The translations under genes and the position numbers were made by a program. From CAXSDR01 sp964236445 (GTDB taxonomy: Bacteria > Actinomycetota > Actinomycetes > Motilibacterales > Motilibacteraceae): a stretch of DNA of 53,045 bases. Under the pieces are notes generated by a model that worked only from the letters and a program-made list of their open reading frames with translations, ran no database searches and was not told the DNA's origin. Shown here in pieces: positions 34,382 through 43,093 of the stretch (within the stretch, counting starts at the first letter, position 1; every line of letters begins with the position of its first letter). The stretch lies in contig CAXSDR010000007.1 in assembly GCA_964236445.1 (NCBI GenBank), positions 1-53,045 on the forward strand, given 5' to 3'.

Positions 34382-35005
34382 TCAGCGGGTGGACTCGTCG
34401 ACCACCGGGCTGCCGAACTCGTCGAGATGGATCGTACGGTGCTCCCCCGACTCGTTGACGGCGAAGTAGGCAGGGTCGTCGTCGCCGGGCTCGTTGTCGA
34501 TGCCGCGCCCGGCGAGCGAGCCGGATCCGGCGGCGCTCGCCAGACCAGCCCCGCCCGTCTGGGTGCCGCCGATGCCCGATCCGAAGGACAGCTCGCCGCC
34601 CCGCTCGACGCTCTCGGCCGGTGACGCCCTCACCTCGGAGCCGGCTCCCCAGACCGCGGTGGCCGGCACGCCGTAGTGCTCGGCGAGCGTCTGGCGCGAC
34701 TGCACCGACAGCCGGCCCCGGTCGGCTCGCGCGGGTGGCGCCCCTTTCACGGCGGCGAGGGTGACGCCGACACGAAGGTCGTCACCGTCGAGGTGGGCGC
34801 CGTGCAGCGGGACATAGGTCTCGGCCGTCGACACCCTGCCCGTGTCGACGCTGACCCATGACGGCTGTTGGGTTGCATCATCGAGATAGACCTGACCGAT
34901 CCGACCGATGCGCTCCCCGTCGGCATCGCAGACCTGGCGGCCCAGCAGGGCCGCCACCTGTGTCGCCGTGTCCGGAGCACCGGTCGTGCCCTGCGGGCTG
35001 CTCAC
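34382..35005 (-). CDS. PRC-barrel domain protein 1
   Basis: The 207-residue product (GTG start overlapping the previous stop, GTGA) has an N-terminal PRC-barrel: VAALLGRQVCDADGERIGRIGQVYLDDATQQPSWVSVDTG. A linker, a second short region with LAEHYGVPATAVWG, a Gly/Ser-rich stretch and an acidic C-terminal tail ending in GSPVVDESTR follow. PRC-barrels are small beta-barrels found in photosynthetic reaction centres, RimM and many stress proteins of unknown role. It is the distal gene of a probable hemE-PRC-PRC transcription unit. Confidence 0.8.
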   Translation of the reverse strand: MSSPQGTTGAPDTATQVAALLGRQVCDADGERIGRIGQVYLDDATQQPSWVSVDTGRVSTAETYVPLHGAHLDGDDLRVGVTLAAVKGAPPARADRGRLSVQSRQTLAEHYGVPATAVWGAGSEVRASPAESVERGGELSFGSGIGGTQTGGAGLASAAGSGSLAGRGIDNEPGDDDPAYFAVNESGEHRTIHLDEFGSPVVDESTR

Positions 35006-35604
35006 CGTGTCACCTCGGTCGCGTCCGGGCCGGGGAGCACCCCTTCGTCGCGCGCGCGGCGACGGCCGTGGTCGAGGTCGTGCTCCGCTCGCGCCCGGAT
35101 GCTTCGCTCGTCGTCGTCGAGATAGCCCTCGCTGGCCTCGACGTTGGTCTCGAGCTGGATGCGCTCGGCTGCGGTCAGACCGTCGGACGACGATGGATCC
35201 GGACCGCCGGGGACGTTGTGGAACTCCTCGGCCTCGACGTCTGAGGTCTCGGGGCTGCCGGGGCTACCGCTCGCGAGCAGCTCGAGCTGCGAGCCGTCTG
35301 GCGCGAGGCCGTAGTGCGCGTAGAGATCGGCCTCGTCGCCGGCGCTCAGGCTGCCAGCATCGCCGTCGTAAGACGGAGCCGTCGCCACCAGAGCGCCCGG
35401 CACCGGGACGTGGACACCGTCATCGCGCAGCGAAGCCGGAAACAACGGGACGAACCGGTCGGAGCCGTCGATGTCGAGCACCGCCCACTCGGGTCGCCCG
35501 CTGTCACGGTCGGCATAGACCTGGTGGATCGTGCCGAGCACGCTTCCCTCCGCGTCGTGCAGCGTTGCACCTTCGACGGCTTCACTCTGCGCTCGCTCGA
35601 TCAT
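35002..35604 (-). CDS. PRC-barrel domain protein 2
   Basis: The 200-residue product shows the PRC-barrel pattern (ATLHDAEGSVLGTIHQVYADRDSGRPEWAVLDIDG, then FVPLFPAS) in its first ~75 residues. A YAHYGLAP segment parallels the HYGVP segment of its neighbour, so the two probably arose by duplication. The C-terminal half is acidic and helical (LTAAERIQLETNVEASEGYLDDDERSIRARAEHDL). It starts 26 bp after the hemE stop and overlaps the next PRC-barrel gene by 4 bp. The link to haem synthesis is positional only. Confidence 0.8.
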   Translation of the reverse strand: MIERAQSEAVEGATLHDAEGSVLGTIHQVYADRDSGRPEWAVLDIDGSDRFVPLFPASLRDDGVHVPVPGALVATAPSYDGDAGSLSAGDEADLYAHYGLAPDGSQLELLASGSPGSPETSDVEAEEFHNVPGGPDPSSSDGLTAAERIQLETNVEASEGYLDDDERSIRARAEHDLDHGRRRARDEGVLPGPDATEVTR

Positions 35605-35630
35605 CGGCCCTCCGGTGTGTGCGTCCAGCC

Positions 35631-36785
35631 TTATCTCACCGCCCTACCCAGAGCGCTGCGCTGCGACCCGTCGGTGGCGTCGGTGGCGTCGGTGGCGTCG
35701 GTTGCGTCGGTGGCGTCGGTGGCGTCGGTGGCGTCGGTGGCGCTGGTTGCCGTCAGTTCGTGGAACAGAGCGACGATGCGGGCGAGGACGTCCGGATCGG
35801 TCGCCGGAAGGACGCCGTGGCCGAGGTTGAAGATGTGACCCCGGCCCCCGCCCACCCGCTGGGCGTCGGCGAGAACGCGCCGCACCTCGGCCTCGACGAC
35901 GTTCCACGGGGCCAGCACGATCGCAGGGTCGAGATTGCCCTGCAGCGCGTGCCCGGGCCCGACCCGTCGGGCTGCCTCGTCGAGCGGCACGCGGAAGTCG
36001 ACGCCCACGACCTCGGGCCCCGCCTCCCCCATGAGTTCGAGCAGCTCGCCCGTGCCGACCCCGAAGTGAATCCTGGGAACCCCGAGCCCGGCGACGTCGT
36101 CCAGCACGCGCCGGGACCAGGGCAGCACGTGCTCGGCGTAGAGGCGGGCCGGGAGGACGCCGGCCCACGAGTCGAACAGCTGCACAGCACCGGCGCCGGC
36201 CTCGATCTGCACCCGCAGGAAGCCGGCGGCGATCGAGGCCAGTCGGTCCATGAGCGCGGCCCACACCTCGGGCTGGCCCAGCATGAGCGCCTTCGTCCTG
36301 GCGTGGTCCTTGGAAGGTCCCCCCTCGATCAGATAGCTCGCGAGTGTGAACGGCGCGCCCGAGAACCCGATCAGCGGCGTACGCCCGAGCTCACCTACCA
36401 GGGCCCGCACACTCTCGGCGACCGGAGCGACGTCGTCGGGTTCGAGCTCGCGGATGGCCGTCACGTCGGCGAGGCTGCGGACCGGGCGCGCCACGACCGG
36501 GCCGACGCCGGGCACGATGTCGAGGTCGACCCCCACCGCTTTCAGCGGGACGACGATGTCGCTGAAGAGGATCGCGGCGTCGACAGCATGGCGACGGACC
36601 GGTTGCATCGTGATCTCGACCACGAGTTCGGGTCGCATGCACGACTCGAGCATGGCGACGCCTTCGCGCACCTTGCGGTATTCCGGCAGCGACCGGCCCG
36701 CCTGACGCATGAACCACACCGGCGTCCACGGGACCTGCTCGCTGCGGCAGGCACGGACGAGGGCGCTTCGCGCGGATGTGGGCAC
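35631..36785 (-). CDS. hemE: Uroporphyrinogen decarboxylase HemE with an (Ala-Thr-Asp)8 C-terminal tail
   Basis: GTG 36785 places SALVRACRSEQVPWTPVWFMRQAGRSLPEYR at the N-terminus, as in other HemE proteins; the product is 384 residues. HemE decarboxylates uroporphyrinogen III to coproporphyrinogen III. FMRQAGRSLPEYR supplies the substrate-binding arginines; ILFSDIVVP, GFSGAPFTLASYLIEGG and the C-terminal HIFNLGHGVLP are all typical. After HELTATS the protein gains eight exact ATD repeats and GSQRSALGRAVR, an extension beyond the usual end. The divergent zinc-ribbon gene starts 99 bp away. Confidence 0.95.
   Translation of the reverse strand: MPTSARSALVRACRSEQVPWTPVWFMRQAGRSLPEYRKVREGVAMLESCMRPELVVEITMQPVRRHAVDAAILFSDIVVPLKAVGVDLDIVPGVGPVVARPVRSLADVTAIRELEPDDVAPVAESVRALVGELGRTPLIGFSGAPFTLASYLIEGGPSKDHARTKALMLGQPEVWAALMDRLASIAAGFLRVQIEAGAGAVQLFDSWAGVLPARLYAEHVLPWSRRVLDDVAGLGVPRIHFGVGTGELLELMGEAGPEVVGVDFRVPLDEAARRVGPGHALQGNLDPAIVLAPWNVVEAEVRRVLADAQRVGGGRGHIFNLGHGVLPATDPDVLARIVALFHELTATSATDATDATDATDATDATDATDATDGSQRSALGRAVR
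35671..35751 (+). repeat. 9-bp tandem repeat (TCGGTGGCG) within the 3' end of hemE
   Basis: Eight consecutive 9-bp units run from 35671 to 35742; the fourth has one synonymous change (TCGGTTGCG), and a degenerate ninth copy ends at 35751. On the coding strand each unit encodes Ala-Thr-Asp. Because the unit is a multiple of three, copy-number change would not shift the frame. Confidence 0.95.
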
Positions 36786-36884
36786 GGGGCCATCGTCCCA
36801 GAAGGCGACACGCCCGGCCCGCTGGCGCATCCCGAGACTGTCGGTGGCCCGTGCGACGGTGAGGACACCGAACGAGGAGGTCCC

Positions 36885-37217
36885 ATGAGCATGCACCAGG
36901 CGCGCGTCACGTCACGCCCGGTTGTCCCCGCGAGCTCGCGCAGCGGGCCCGATCGCGAGGAGATCGGGCACGCCGTCGCCGCGGCCGTCCTGTGGTGTGT
37001 CGACTGCGGCTCGGAGGAGCAGTTCGACGCCATGGACGCCGGCGAGACGGTGGAGGGCATGACCGCGCCGCCCGACGCTGCGCGTGATGTCGCGACCGAG
37101 CAGCTGCTGTTCGTCGAGCTGTTGTGCCGCGGCTGCGGGGCCGGCTCGGTGCTCGGCATGCTGGCCGCCCTCCCGCGAGCCTCCGAGGCGCGTGCGCCGT
37201 TCGCCCGCACGGCCTGA
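36885..37217 (+). CDS. Small zinc-ribbon-like protein, uncharacterised
   Basis: A strong ribosome site GAGGAGG (36874-36880) precedes ATG 36885. The 110-residue product has CVDCG at about residue 38 and CRGCG at about residue 85, a widely spaced two-CxxC pair that could bind zinc. The spacer is acidic. I do not recognise a named family. It is divergent from hemE and followed after 88 bp by the DUF3000 gene on the same strand. The longer upstream frame on this strand is antisense to hemE and not real. Confidence 0.7.
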   Translation: MSMHQARVTSRPVVPASSRSGPDREEIGHAVAAAVLWCVDCGSEEQFDAMDAGETVEGMTAPPDAARDVATEQLLFVELLCRGCGAGSVLGMLAALPRASEARAPFARTA

Positions 37218-37305
37218 GACCCACGTCCCCATGGTTCTCGTTCCCGTGAACGCAGCAGGCGCGTCGGGCGCGCTTCCCGGGCCGCGGTCGTCCTACGCTG
37301 CGCAG

Positions 37306-37866
37306 GTGAGCGGCCCCGAGCCACTGCCGGAGCCTTGGCTCCGTGCGCTCGCGGGCATGCGCAGCCAGGCGTCGCACCCCCGCGTCGTCATCGCCGACGC
37401 GCCAGCACCGGCCAGGCTCGCTCCCTACACCGCCGCGCTGACCGCCGACGTCGTTCTCGACGGGGACGAGGTGGCGACGGGTCGCCTCGTCCTGCTGCAC
37501 GACCCCGCGGGTCACGACGCATGGCAGGGGAACTTCCGGCTCGTGGGCTATGCCCGAGCCGAGATCGAAGCCGAGCTCGCCGCCGACCCGCTCCTTCCCC
37601 AGGTCGGGTGGTCGTGGCTGCTCGAGTCGCTGGAGGCTCACGGCGCCGCCTTCGTCGAGGTCAGCGGCACCGTGACCCGGGTGACATCCGAGGGCTTCGG
37701 CTCCATGGCGTCGCACGGCAGCGCGCAGCTGGAGGTGCGCTGCTCCTGGACGCCGTCGAACGACATCGCGACGCATGTGGCCGCTTTCGTCGAGCTGCTC
37801 TGCACGGCTGCCGGTCTGCCGCCGTTGCCGCCCGGCGTCGCGGCGCTGCCCCGCCGCACCACCTGA
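37306..37866 (+). CDS. DUF3000 protein
   Basis: From GTG 37306 the product is 186 residues; ATG 37231 is an alternative. The sequence matches the actinobacterial DUF3000 family, with VGWSWLLESLEAHGAAFVEVSGTVTR in the centre and AQLEVRCSWTP and HVAAFVELLCTAAGLPPLPPGV at the end. The biochemical function is unknown. In actinomycetes it commonly lies between hemE and an RNase D-like gene, as here, which supports the call. Confidence 0.85.
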   Translation: MSGPEPLPEPWLRALAGMRSQASHPRVVIADAPAPARLAPYTAALTADVVLDGDEVATGRLVLLHDPAGHDAWQGNFRLVGYARAEIEAELAADPLLPQVGWSWLLESLEAHGAAFVEVSGTVTRVTSEGFGSMASHGSAQLEVRCSWTPSNDIATHVAAFVELLCTAAGLPPLPPGVAALPRRTT

Positions 37867-38015
37867 TCCCGACGCGTCCGTTCGCGCTCGTCGGCGGTAC
37901 GGGCCCTTTCTTCGTGGGCAAGCACGCGTGAACCTTCAGGTGCCCCGCAGACCCGCCGATGGGCTTGAGGTCGGCAATTGTCTGCCGTTTCGTCTTCTTC
38001 GGTTCGGGAGGTGTC

Positions 38016-38642
38016 ATGGCGGTGCTGGCAGACCGGGCGGGTGCCTACATTCCGCACCCACGTGCTGCGCGCTTCGGCGCGCTCGTCGCGGTCGCCAACC
38101 CCTTTGCACGCGAGGCCCTGGTCCGCGCGCTTCGTGGTGTCGGAGCCCGTGAGGTCCTGGAGGCGGCAAGCGCCGCCGAGGCCCGCGTCCGCGCTCGGGC
38201 GGGCATGTCACGCGAGCTGCTCGTCGTCGGCGCCTCGCTGCCCGACGGGCCGGGGCTGGGCCTGCTCGTCGAGCTGCGCAACCTCGGCTGGACACACTCC
38301 GTCATGCTGACCGGCAGCGACGACCCCTATGCCGTACGCGCGGCGTTGATCGCGGGTGCTCGCGGCTTCGTCGTGGCGTCGACCGACCCCGCTCCCGCCC
38401 ACGGTGCCCGTCGCGACGGCGTACCCCAGGCGCGGCGTGGCTCGGCGGCCGGGTTGTCGGCGCGTGAGGTCGAGGTGCTCCGGCTCGTGGCCGACGGTCG
38501 CTCCAACAAGGACGTCGGAGAGTCGCTGGGGCTGTCGGCGCTCACCGTGAAGAGCCATCTCGCGCGGATCGCGCGCAAGGTGGGCACCGGAGACAGGGCC
38601 GAGATGGTCATCGTCGCCTTGCGTGCCGGCGTCATCGAGTGA
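38016..38642 (+). CDS. Orphan LuxR-type response regulator with atypical receiver (WhiI-like by position)
   Basis: GGGAGGTG just before ATG 38016 fixes the start; the product is 208 residues. The C-terminal LuxR helix-turn-helix (about residues 145-205) reads LSAREVEVLRLVADGRSNKDVGESLGLSALTVKSHLARIARKVG. The N-terminal ~120 residues have the receiver fold pattern. The strand that normally ends in the phosphorylated Asp instead reads LLVVGASLPDGPG, and the acidic pair near the N-terminus is absent (LVAVANPFARE). Phosphorylation is thus unlikely. The location between DUF3000 and the RNase D gene recalls the sporulation regulator WhiI of Streptomyces; that is inference from synteny. Confidence 0.85.
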   Translation: MAVLADRAGAYIPHPRAARFGALVAVANPFAREALVRALRGVGAREVLEAASAAEARVRARAGMSRELLVVGASLPDGPGLGLLVELRNLGWTHSVMLTGSDDPYAVRAALIAGARGFVVASTDPAPAHGARRDGVPQARRGSAAGLSAREVEVLRLVADGRSNKDVGESLGLSALTVKSHLARIARKVGTGDRAEMVIVALRAGVIE

Positions 38643-38721
38643 CGTCCGCGCGTCCGCCACGGCTCGCCGTAGACCTCTCACTGGCCTGACCGATGCCTCG
38701 GCGTGCCTTAGCGTTCACGTC

Positions 38722-40026
38722 GTGACAGAAATCGAGCTCGAGGCCGACGCCGTCGTCGCTCCGCCGCTCGAGCTGCGCGACGGCATCCCCACACCGCTCA
38801 CCACCGCGGAGGAGGTGCGCGAGGCGGCTCGCCTGCTGTCCCTCGGAACCGGCCCCGTCGCGCTCGACGCCGAGCGGGCCTCCGGCTACCGCTACTCCGC
38901 GCGGGCCTACCTCGTGCAGCTGCGCCGCAAAGGTGCCGGCAGCTTTCTCATCGACCCGATCGACCTCGGTGACCTGCCCGAGCTCGGCGAGGTGCTCGCC
39001 GGGCCGGAATGGATCCTGCATGCGGCGTCGCAAGACCTCGCCTGCCTTGCGGAGCTCGGTCTGCGACCCACTCGGCTGTTCGACACCGAGCTCGCCGGCC
39101 GTCTGCTCGGCCTCGAGCGCGTGGGTCTGGCCACCATGGTCCATGAGCTGCTGGGGTTCAGCCTGGCGAAGGGCCACGGCGCTGCCGACTGGTCGAGCAG
39201 ACCGTTGCCCGACGCCTGGCTGCGCTACGCCGCGCTCGACGTCGAGGTCCTCATCGAGCTCCGCGACATCCTCGAGGAGCGCCTGCGCCAGGCGGGGAAG
39301 CTCGAGTGGGCCCACGAGGAGTTCGCAGCGCTCGTCGGGTCACGCCCGCCCGCCCCCCGCCTCGAGCCCTGGCGCCGGACGTCGGGGCTGCACCGCATCC
39401 GCAAGCGACGCCAGCTCGCGGTGGTGCGTGAGCTGTGGCAAGCGCGTGACCGCCTCGCCCGCGACCGCGACACCGCACCCGGCCGGGTGCTGCCCGACGC
39501 CGCCATCCTCGAGGTGGCCCTCGCCCTGCCGCGCGACAACGCTGAGCTCGCGGCGCTGCCGACCTACGGTGCTCGACACCTGCGACGCCGCGCCGGTCTG
39601 TGGGCTGACGCGGTGCAGCGCGGCCTGGTCACGCCGGACGACGAGCTGCCGACCTCCGCCGCAGCCGTGGACGGTCCCCCGCCGGCCCGTTCGTGGACCG
39701 AGCGCGACCCGGTCGCGGCCCGCCGGCTGATGCTGGCCCGAACCGCGATGGGTGCGCTTGCCGAGCAGCTGAGCATGCCGGTCGAGAACGTCCTGTCTCC
39801 CGACGCCGTGCGTCGCCTGACGTGGTCGCCGCCCGCTGGGCCGCAGGGCGCTGACGCCAACGGGGTGGCCGCGTTCCTGCGTGAGCACGGCGCGCGCGAG
39901 TGGCAGGTGGGGCTCACCGCGCCCCTGCTCACCGAGGCGCTGCGACGGGGCGGCCTGGAGGAGCCCGAGGCGGCCGCTCCCGGCGGTCTGCCGGGCGAGG
40001 CGGACACCAGCGGCACGACGGACTGA
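38722..40026 (+). CDS. rnd: RNase D family 3'-5' exoribonuclease with HRDC domain
   Basis: GTG 38722 gives 434 residues. The DEDDy exonuclease domain has Asp49 and Glu51 in VALDAERASG, Asp105 in HAASQDLACL, and Tyr169 plus Asp173 in RYAALDVEVLIEL. An HRDC domain follows (about 220-300: LHRIRKRRQLAVVRELWQARDRLARD), then a C-terminal domain typical of actinobacterial members. The enzyme trims stable RNA 3' ends, tRNA in the Escherichia coli model. It follows the WhiI-like regulator by 79 bp. A hairpin overlapping its stop codon may terminate transcription. Confidence 0.93.
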   Translation: MTEIELEADAVVAPPLELRDGIPTPLTTAEEVREAARLLSLGTGPVALDAERASGYRYSARAYLVQLRRKGAGSFLIDPIDLGDLPELGEVLAGPEWILHAASQDLACLAELGLRPTRLFDTELAGRLLGLERVGLATMVHELLGFSLAKGHGAADWSSRPLPDAWLRYAALDVEVLIELRDILEERLRQAGKLEWAHEEFAALVGSRPPAPRLEPWRRTSGLHRIRKRRQLAVVRELWQARDRLARDRDTAPGRVLPDAAILEVALALPRDNAELAALPTYGARHLRRRAGLWADAVQRGLVTPDDELPTSAAAVDGPPPARSWTERDPVAARRLMLARTAMGALAEQLSMPVENVLSPDAVRRLTWSPPAGPQGADANGVAAFLREHGAREWQVGLTAPLLTEALRRGGLEEPEAAAPGGLPGEADTSGTTD

Positions 40027-40065
40027 GCGCACGACCCGACACGCGTACGTGCGAGCCGTGCGCTC
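40025..40065 (+). terminator. Stem-loop at the rnd stop codon
   Basis: GAGCGCACG (40025-40033) and CGTGCGCTC (40057-40065) are perfect complements. An inner CACG/CGTG pair at 40040-40051 may extend the structure. The left arm begins within the TGA of the RNase D gene. There is no T-tract. Confidence 0.5.
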
Positions 40066-40161
40066 GCCCTAGCAGCGCGTAGGCCACTGCGAGCCCCGCG
40101 TCACCTGATTTCACCCGTTCGTCGCGACCTGCGGGCCCTTGGTCCCGGATAGGTTCGCTGC

Positions 40162-41025
40162 GTGGCCATCGCAGCGGGACAGGCAGCCTTGCGGCGGGTG
40201 ACCCTCGCCGTCTCGGTGCTCGACGAGATCGACCTGACGCCCGATGAGCACGGCGTCCTGCTGCAGGACGGCCCTTCCGTGCTGGTCGGCTGGGACGAGG
40301 TGGCCTACGCCCTGCGCGGCGCCGACCCCGAGCACGAGCGGGCCCGCCGACGCATACGCGACTGGTTCCGACTACGACGGGCGCTCACCTCGGTGACGGG
40401 CGGCGCCTCGATCCTGCGTCCCCTCGGCCTGCCCGTGACCTCCTCGGTCCACCCGGGCGGCTCGTGGGCCCATCACCGTGTCCTCGGGGGCGCGATCGAC
40501 GTGGGGGTCGGCGCGCTGCTGGCGTCTCGTCCCACCAGCGGCGGCCTGAGCGATGGCGCCGACGAGGTGGTCGTCGCCGTGGATCCCCGCTGTCTCGCAG
40601 CCGCCGGCATCAGGTCACCTGCCTGGGGCGAGCTCGGCGCGCAGGCCGATCGCATGGGAGCGCTCGCCGCGACGCGACTGGAGCGCGAACCGCTCGTTCT
40701 CAAGCCGATGGGGAACTGCGACGTCGTCACCCTCCTCTGCACGGGTGCGCTGCGCACCGCGCTGGCGTCGCGTGACGCGAGCGGCATGTGCGCTGCTGTG
40801 GTGCCGATGCGACGGCGCGGCTGGCTCGACCCGTCGCGCACCGACCCCGCCTTCGCGCTCGCGGCTGCAGCCGCGACCGATGAGGACGAGCGAGGATTCG
40901 AGCGGCCGATTCTGGTGACTGCCGACGAGGTGAAGCTCGCGGCGCCCGGTGGGCGTCCCGCCGAGATCGTCCTGCGTGACCCGCCGGTGGCGCAGCACGC
41001 CCTGCGCGACGTCCGCTGGCGCTGA
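40162..41025 (+). CDS. Conserved hypothetical protein between rnd and dxs
   Basis: GTG 40162 gives 287 residues with no recognised catalytic motif. Features are a DPEHERARRRIRDWFRLRRAL helical segment (about residues 53-73), a GSWAHHRVLGGAIDVGVGALL stretch (about 105-125), MGNCDVVTLLCTGALRTAL (about 190) and a C-terminal DEVKLAAPGGRPAEIVLRDPPV. No signal peptide or clear membrane helix is seen, so it is probably cytosolic. It converges with dxs, 12 bp apart. Codon use and the absence of a competing frame support a real gene, but no function is proposed. Confidence 0.75.
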   Translation: MAIAAGQAALRRVTLAVSVLDEIDLTPDEHGVLLQDGPSVLVGWDEVAYALRGADPEHERARRRIRDWFRLRRALTSVTGGASILRPLGLPVTSSVHPGGSWAHHRVLGGAIDVGVGALLASRPTSGGLSDGADEVVVAVDPRCLAAAGIRSPAWGELGAQADRMGALAATRLEREPLVLKPMGNCDVVTLLCTGALRTALASRDASGMCAAVVPMRRRGWLDPSRTDPAFALAAAAATDEDERGFERPILVTADEVKLAAPGGRPAEIVLRDPPVAQHALRDVRWR

Positions 41026-41037
41026 GGGGGACTGCTG

Positions 41038-42957
41038 TCAGCCGCCGCCGGCATAACGCGTCGTCTCGCTCGCGAACAGCCCGGCGTCGAGCTGCGCCAC
41101 CGCCTCGACGACGGCACGGCTGATCGACTGCGCGTTGAGGCCCGCCTCGGCCAGCAGCACGGCCCGCTTGGCCTGGGCGAGGAAGCCTGTGGGGACACCG
41201 AAGATCTGCGGCGGGGTGCGTACGCCCGCGTCACGCAGCGCCGTGGCGACCGCGGTGCCGACGCCCCCGTCGCGCAGGCCGTCCTCGACCGTGACGACGA
41301 GCCGGTGGGTCTCGGCGAGCGCGGCAAGAGCCGGGTTGACCGGCTTGACCCATCGCGGGTCGACGACCGTGACGCCGATGCCGTGCGTGAGGAGCCGGTC
41401 GGCGACGTCGAGGCACATCTGTGCCATGGCACCGACCGCGACGACGAGCACGTCGGAGTCGCCCTCGCGTCGCAGCACGTCCATGCCGTCGCGGCGCTCC
41501 AGCGCCGGGACGTCGGCGGGCACGGCGTCCCTGGGAAAGCGAAGCACGGTGGGGGCGTCGTCGACGTCGAGTGCCTCGCGAAGCTCTTCCCGCAGGCTGC
41601 TCGCATCACGGGGGGCGGCGATGCGCAGCCGCGGCACGACCTGCAGCAGCGCGAGGTCCCAGATGCCGTTGTGGCTCGGGCCGTCCTCACCCGTGATGCC
41701 CGCCCGGTCGAGCACGAACGTGACGCCGCACTTGTGCAGCGCCACATCGAGCAGGACCTGGTCGATGGCGCGGTTGAGAAACGTGGCGTAGACGGCGACG
41801 ACCGGGTGCATGCCGGCGGTCGCCATGCCCGCTGCGCTCGTGACCGCGTGCTGCTCGGCGATCCCGACGTCGAAGAGCCGCTCGGGATAGGCGAGGCCGA
41901 AAGCGTCGAGGCCGACCGGGATGGCCATGGCTGCCGTGATGCCCACGACATCGCGGCGCTGCGCTCCGACGGCCACCATCTCGGCGGCGAAGACGCTGGT
42001 CCACGACGCGCCGCTCCTGGCGAGCGGCTCCCCCGTCTCGGGGTCGATGACACCGACGGCGTGGAAGAGATCGGCCTCGAACAGCTCCGCCGGCGCATAG
42101 CCGTGACCCTTGTGCGTCAGCACGTGCACGATGACGGGTCGCTTGTAGGCGCGGGCCCGGCGCAGCGCTCGCTCGACCTCCTCGACGTCATGGCCGTTGA
42201 CCGGACCCACGTATTTCAGCCCGAGGTCCTCGAACATGCCCTGTGGCACGACAATGTCCCTGAGGCCCTTCTTCATGCCGTGAAGGGTCTCGAACAGCGG
42301 TTGACCCACCACCGGCGTGCGCTCGAGCACCGTCTTGCCCCAGTCGAGGAAACGCTCATAGCCCTGCGTCGTGCGCAGCACCGACAGATGCGACGCGAGC
42401 CCGCCGACGGTCGGGGCATAGGAACGCTCGTTGTCGTTGACGACGATCACGATCGGGCGGTCGTCAGCCGCAGCGATGTTGTTGATCGCCTCCCATGCCA
42501 TGCCGCCGGTCAGGGCGCCGTCGCCGATGACGGCGACCACGGTGCGGTCGCTGCGGCCTTGGAGCTGGAAGGCCTTGGCCAGCCCGTCGGCATAGGCAAG
42601 CGATGTGGACGCGTGGCTGTTCTCGATGATGTCGTGAGGTGACTCGGCACGGCTGGGATAGCCGGAGAGCCCGCCCTCCTTGCGCAGCGAGGCGAACCCC
42701 GCCTGACGCCCGGTCACGAGCTTGTGGACGTAGGACTGGTGCCCGGTGTCGAAGAGGATCGGGTCGCGTGGCGAGTCGAACACCCGGTGCAGGGCCAGCG
42801 TCAGCTCGACAACCCCGAGGTTGGGACCGAGGTGCCCACCGGTGGTCGCCACCGAGGCGATGAGGAAGTCGCGGATCTCGCGGGCGAGCACAGTGAGCTG
42901 GCCGGCGTCGAGCCTGCGCAGGTCACGCGGTTCACGGATCGTCTCGAGCAAGCCCAC
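41038..42957 (-). CDS. dxs: 1-deoxy-D-xylulose-5-phosphate synthase
   Basis: The 639-residue product makes 1-deoxyxylulose 5-phosphate from pyruvate and glyceraldehyde 3-phosphate, the first step of the MEP isoprenoid pathway, using thiamine diphosphate. Visible features are GHQSYVHKLVTGR near the N-terminus and the TPP/Mg motif GDGALTGGMAWEAINN. The transketolase-like middle domain has DVGIAEQHAVTSAAGMATAGMHPVVAVYATF. The C-terminal domain contains VEDGLRDGGVG. Length is normal. It is in convergent orientation to the hypothetical gene, and the sugar ABC operon lies upstream on the same strand. Confidence 0.97.
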   Translation of the reverse strand: MGLLETIREPRDLRRLDAGQLTVLAREIRDFLIASVATTGGHLGPNLGVVELTLALHRVFDSPRDPILFDTGHQSYVHKLVTGRQAGFASLRKEGGLSGYPSRAESPHDIIENSHASTSLAYADGLAKAFQLQGRSDRTVVAVIGDGALTGGMAWEAINNIAAADDRPIVIVVNDNERSYAPTVGGLASHLSVLRTTQGYERFLDWGKTVLERTPVVGQPLFETLHGMKKGLRDIVVPQGMFEDLGLKYVGPVNGHDVEEVERALRRARAYKRPVIVHVLTHKGHGYAPAELFEADLFHAVGVIDPETGEPLARSGASWTSVFAAEMVAVGAQRRDVVGITAAMAIPVGLDAFGLAYPERLFDVGIAEQHAVTSAAGMATAGMHPVVAVYATFLNRAIDQVLLDVALHKCGVTFVLDRAGITGEDGPSHNGIWDLALLQVVPRLRIAAPRDASSLREELREALDVDDAPTVLRFPRDAVPADVPALERRDGMDVLRREGDSDVLVVAVGAMAQMCLDVADRLLTHGIGVTVVDPRWVKPVNPALAALAETHRLVVTVEDGLRDGGVGTAVATALRDAGVRTPPQIFGVPTGFLAQAKRAVLLAEAGLNAQSISRAVVEAVAQLDAGLFASETTRYAGGG

Positions 42958-43057
42958 CCCCGCATCGTACGCAGGGTGCCGGGAGCAGGCCCGCGCAACC
43001 GTGGCCCGCTGCGCGCCTGTCGCCCCGCTGGACTACGGCGTCGCTATCCCAGCACGA

Positions 43058-43080
43058 CCGGCACGAGCCGAACGTGCCGG
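43058..43080 (-). terminator. Second hairpin downstream of the sugar permease
   Basis: CCGGCACG (43058-43065) pairs perfectly with CGTGCCGG (43073-43080) across a 7-nt loop. It lies between the permease 3' end and the dxs start and may back up the larger hairpin next to it. The rest of 42958-43153 shows no gene. Confidence 0.45.
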
Positions 43081-43093
43081 CGTTCGCTGCGGC

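Noticed and set aside
35671..35751. Regular short repeats resembling a CRISPR-like array
   Set aside because: The 9-bp units are contiguous without spacers and lie in the hemE coding frame.
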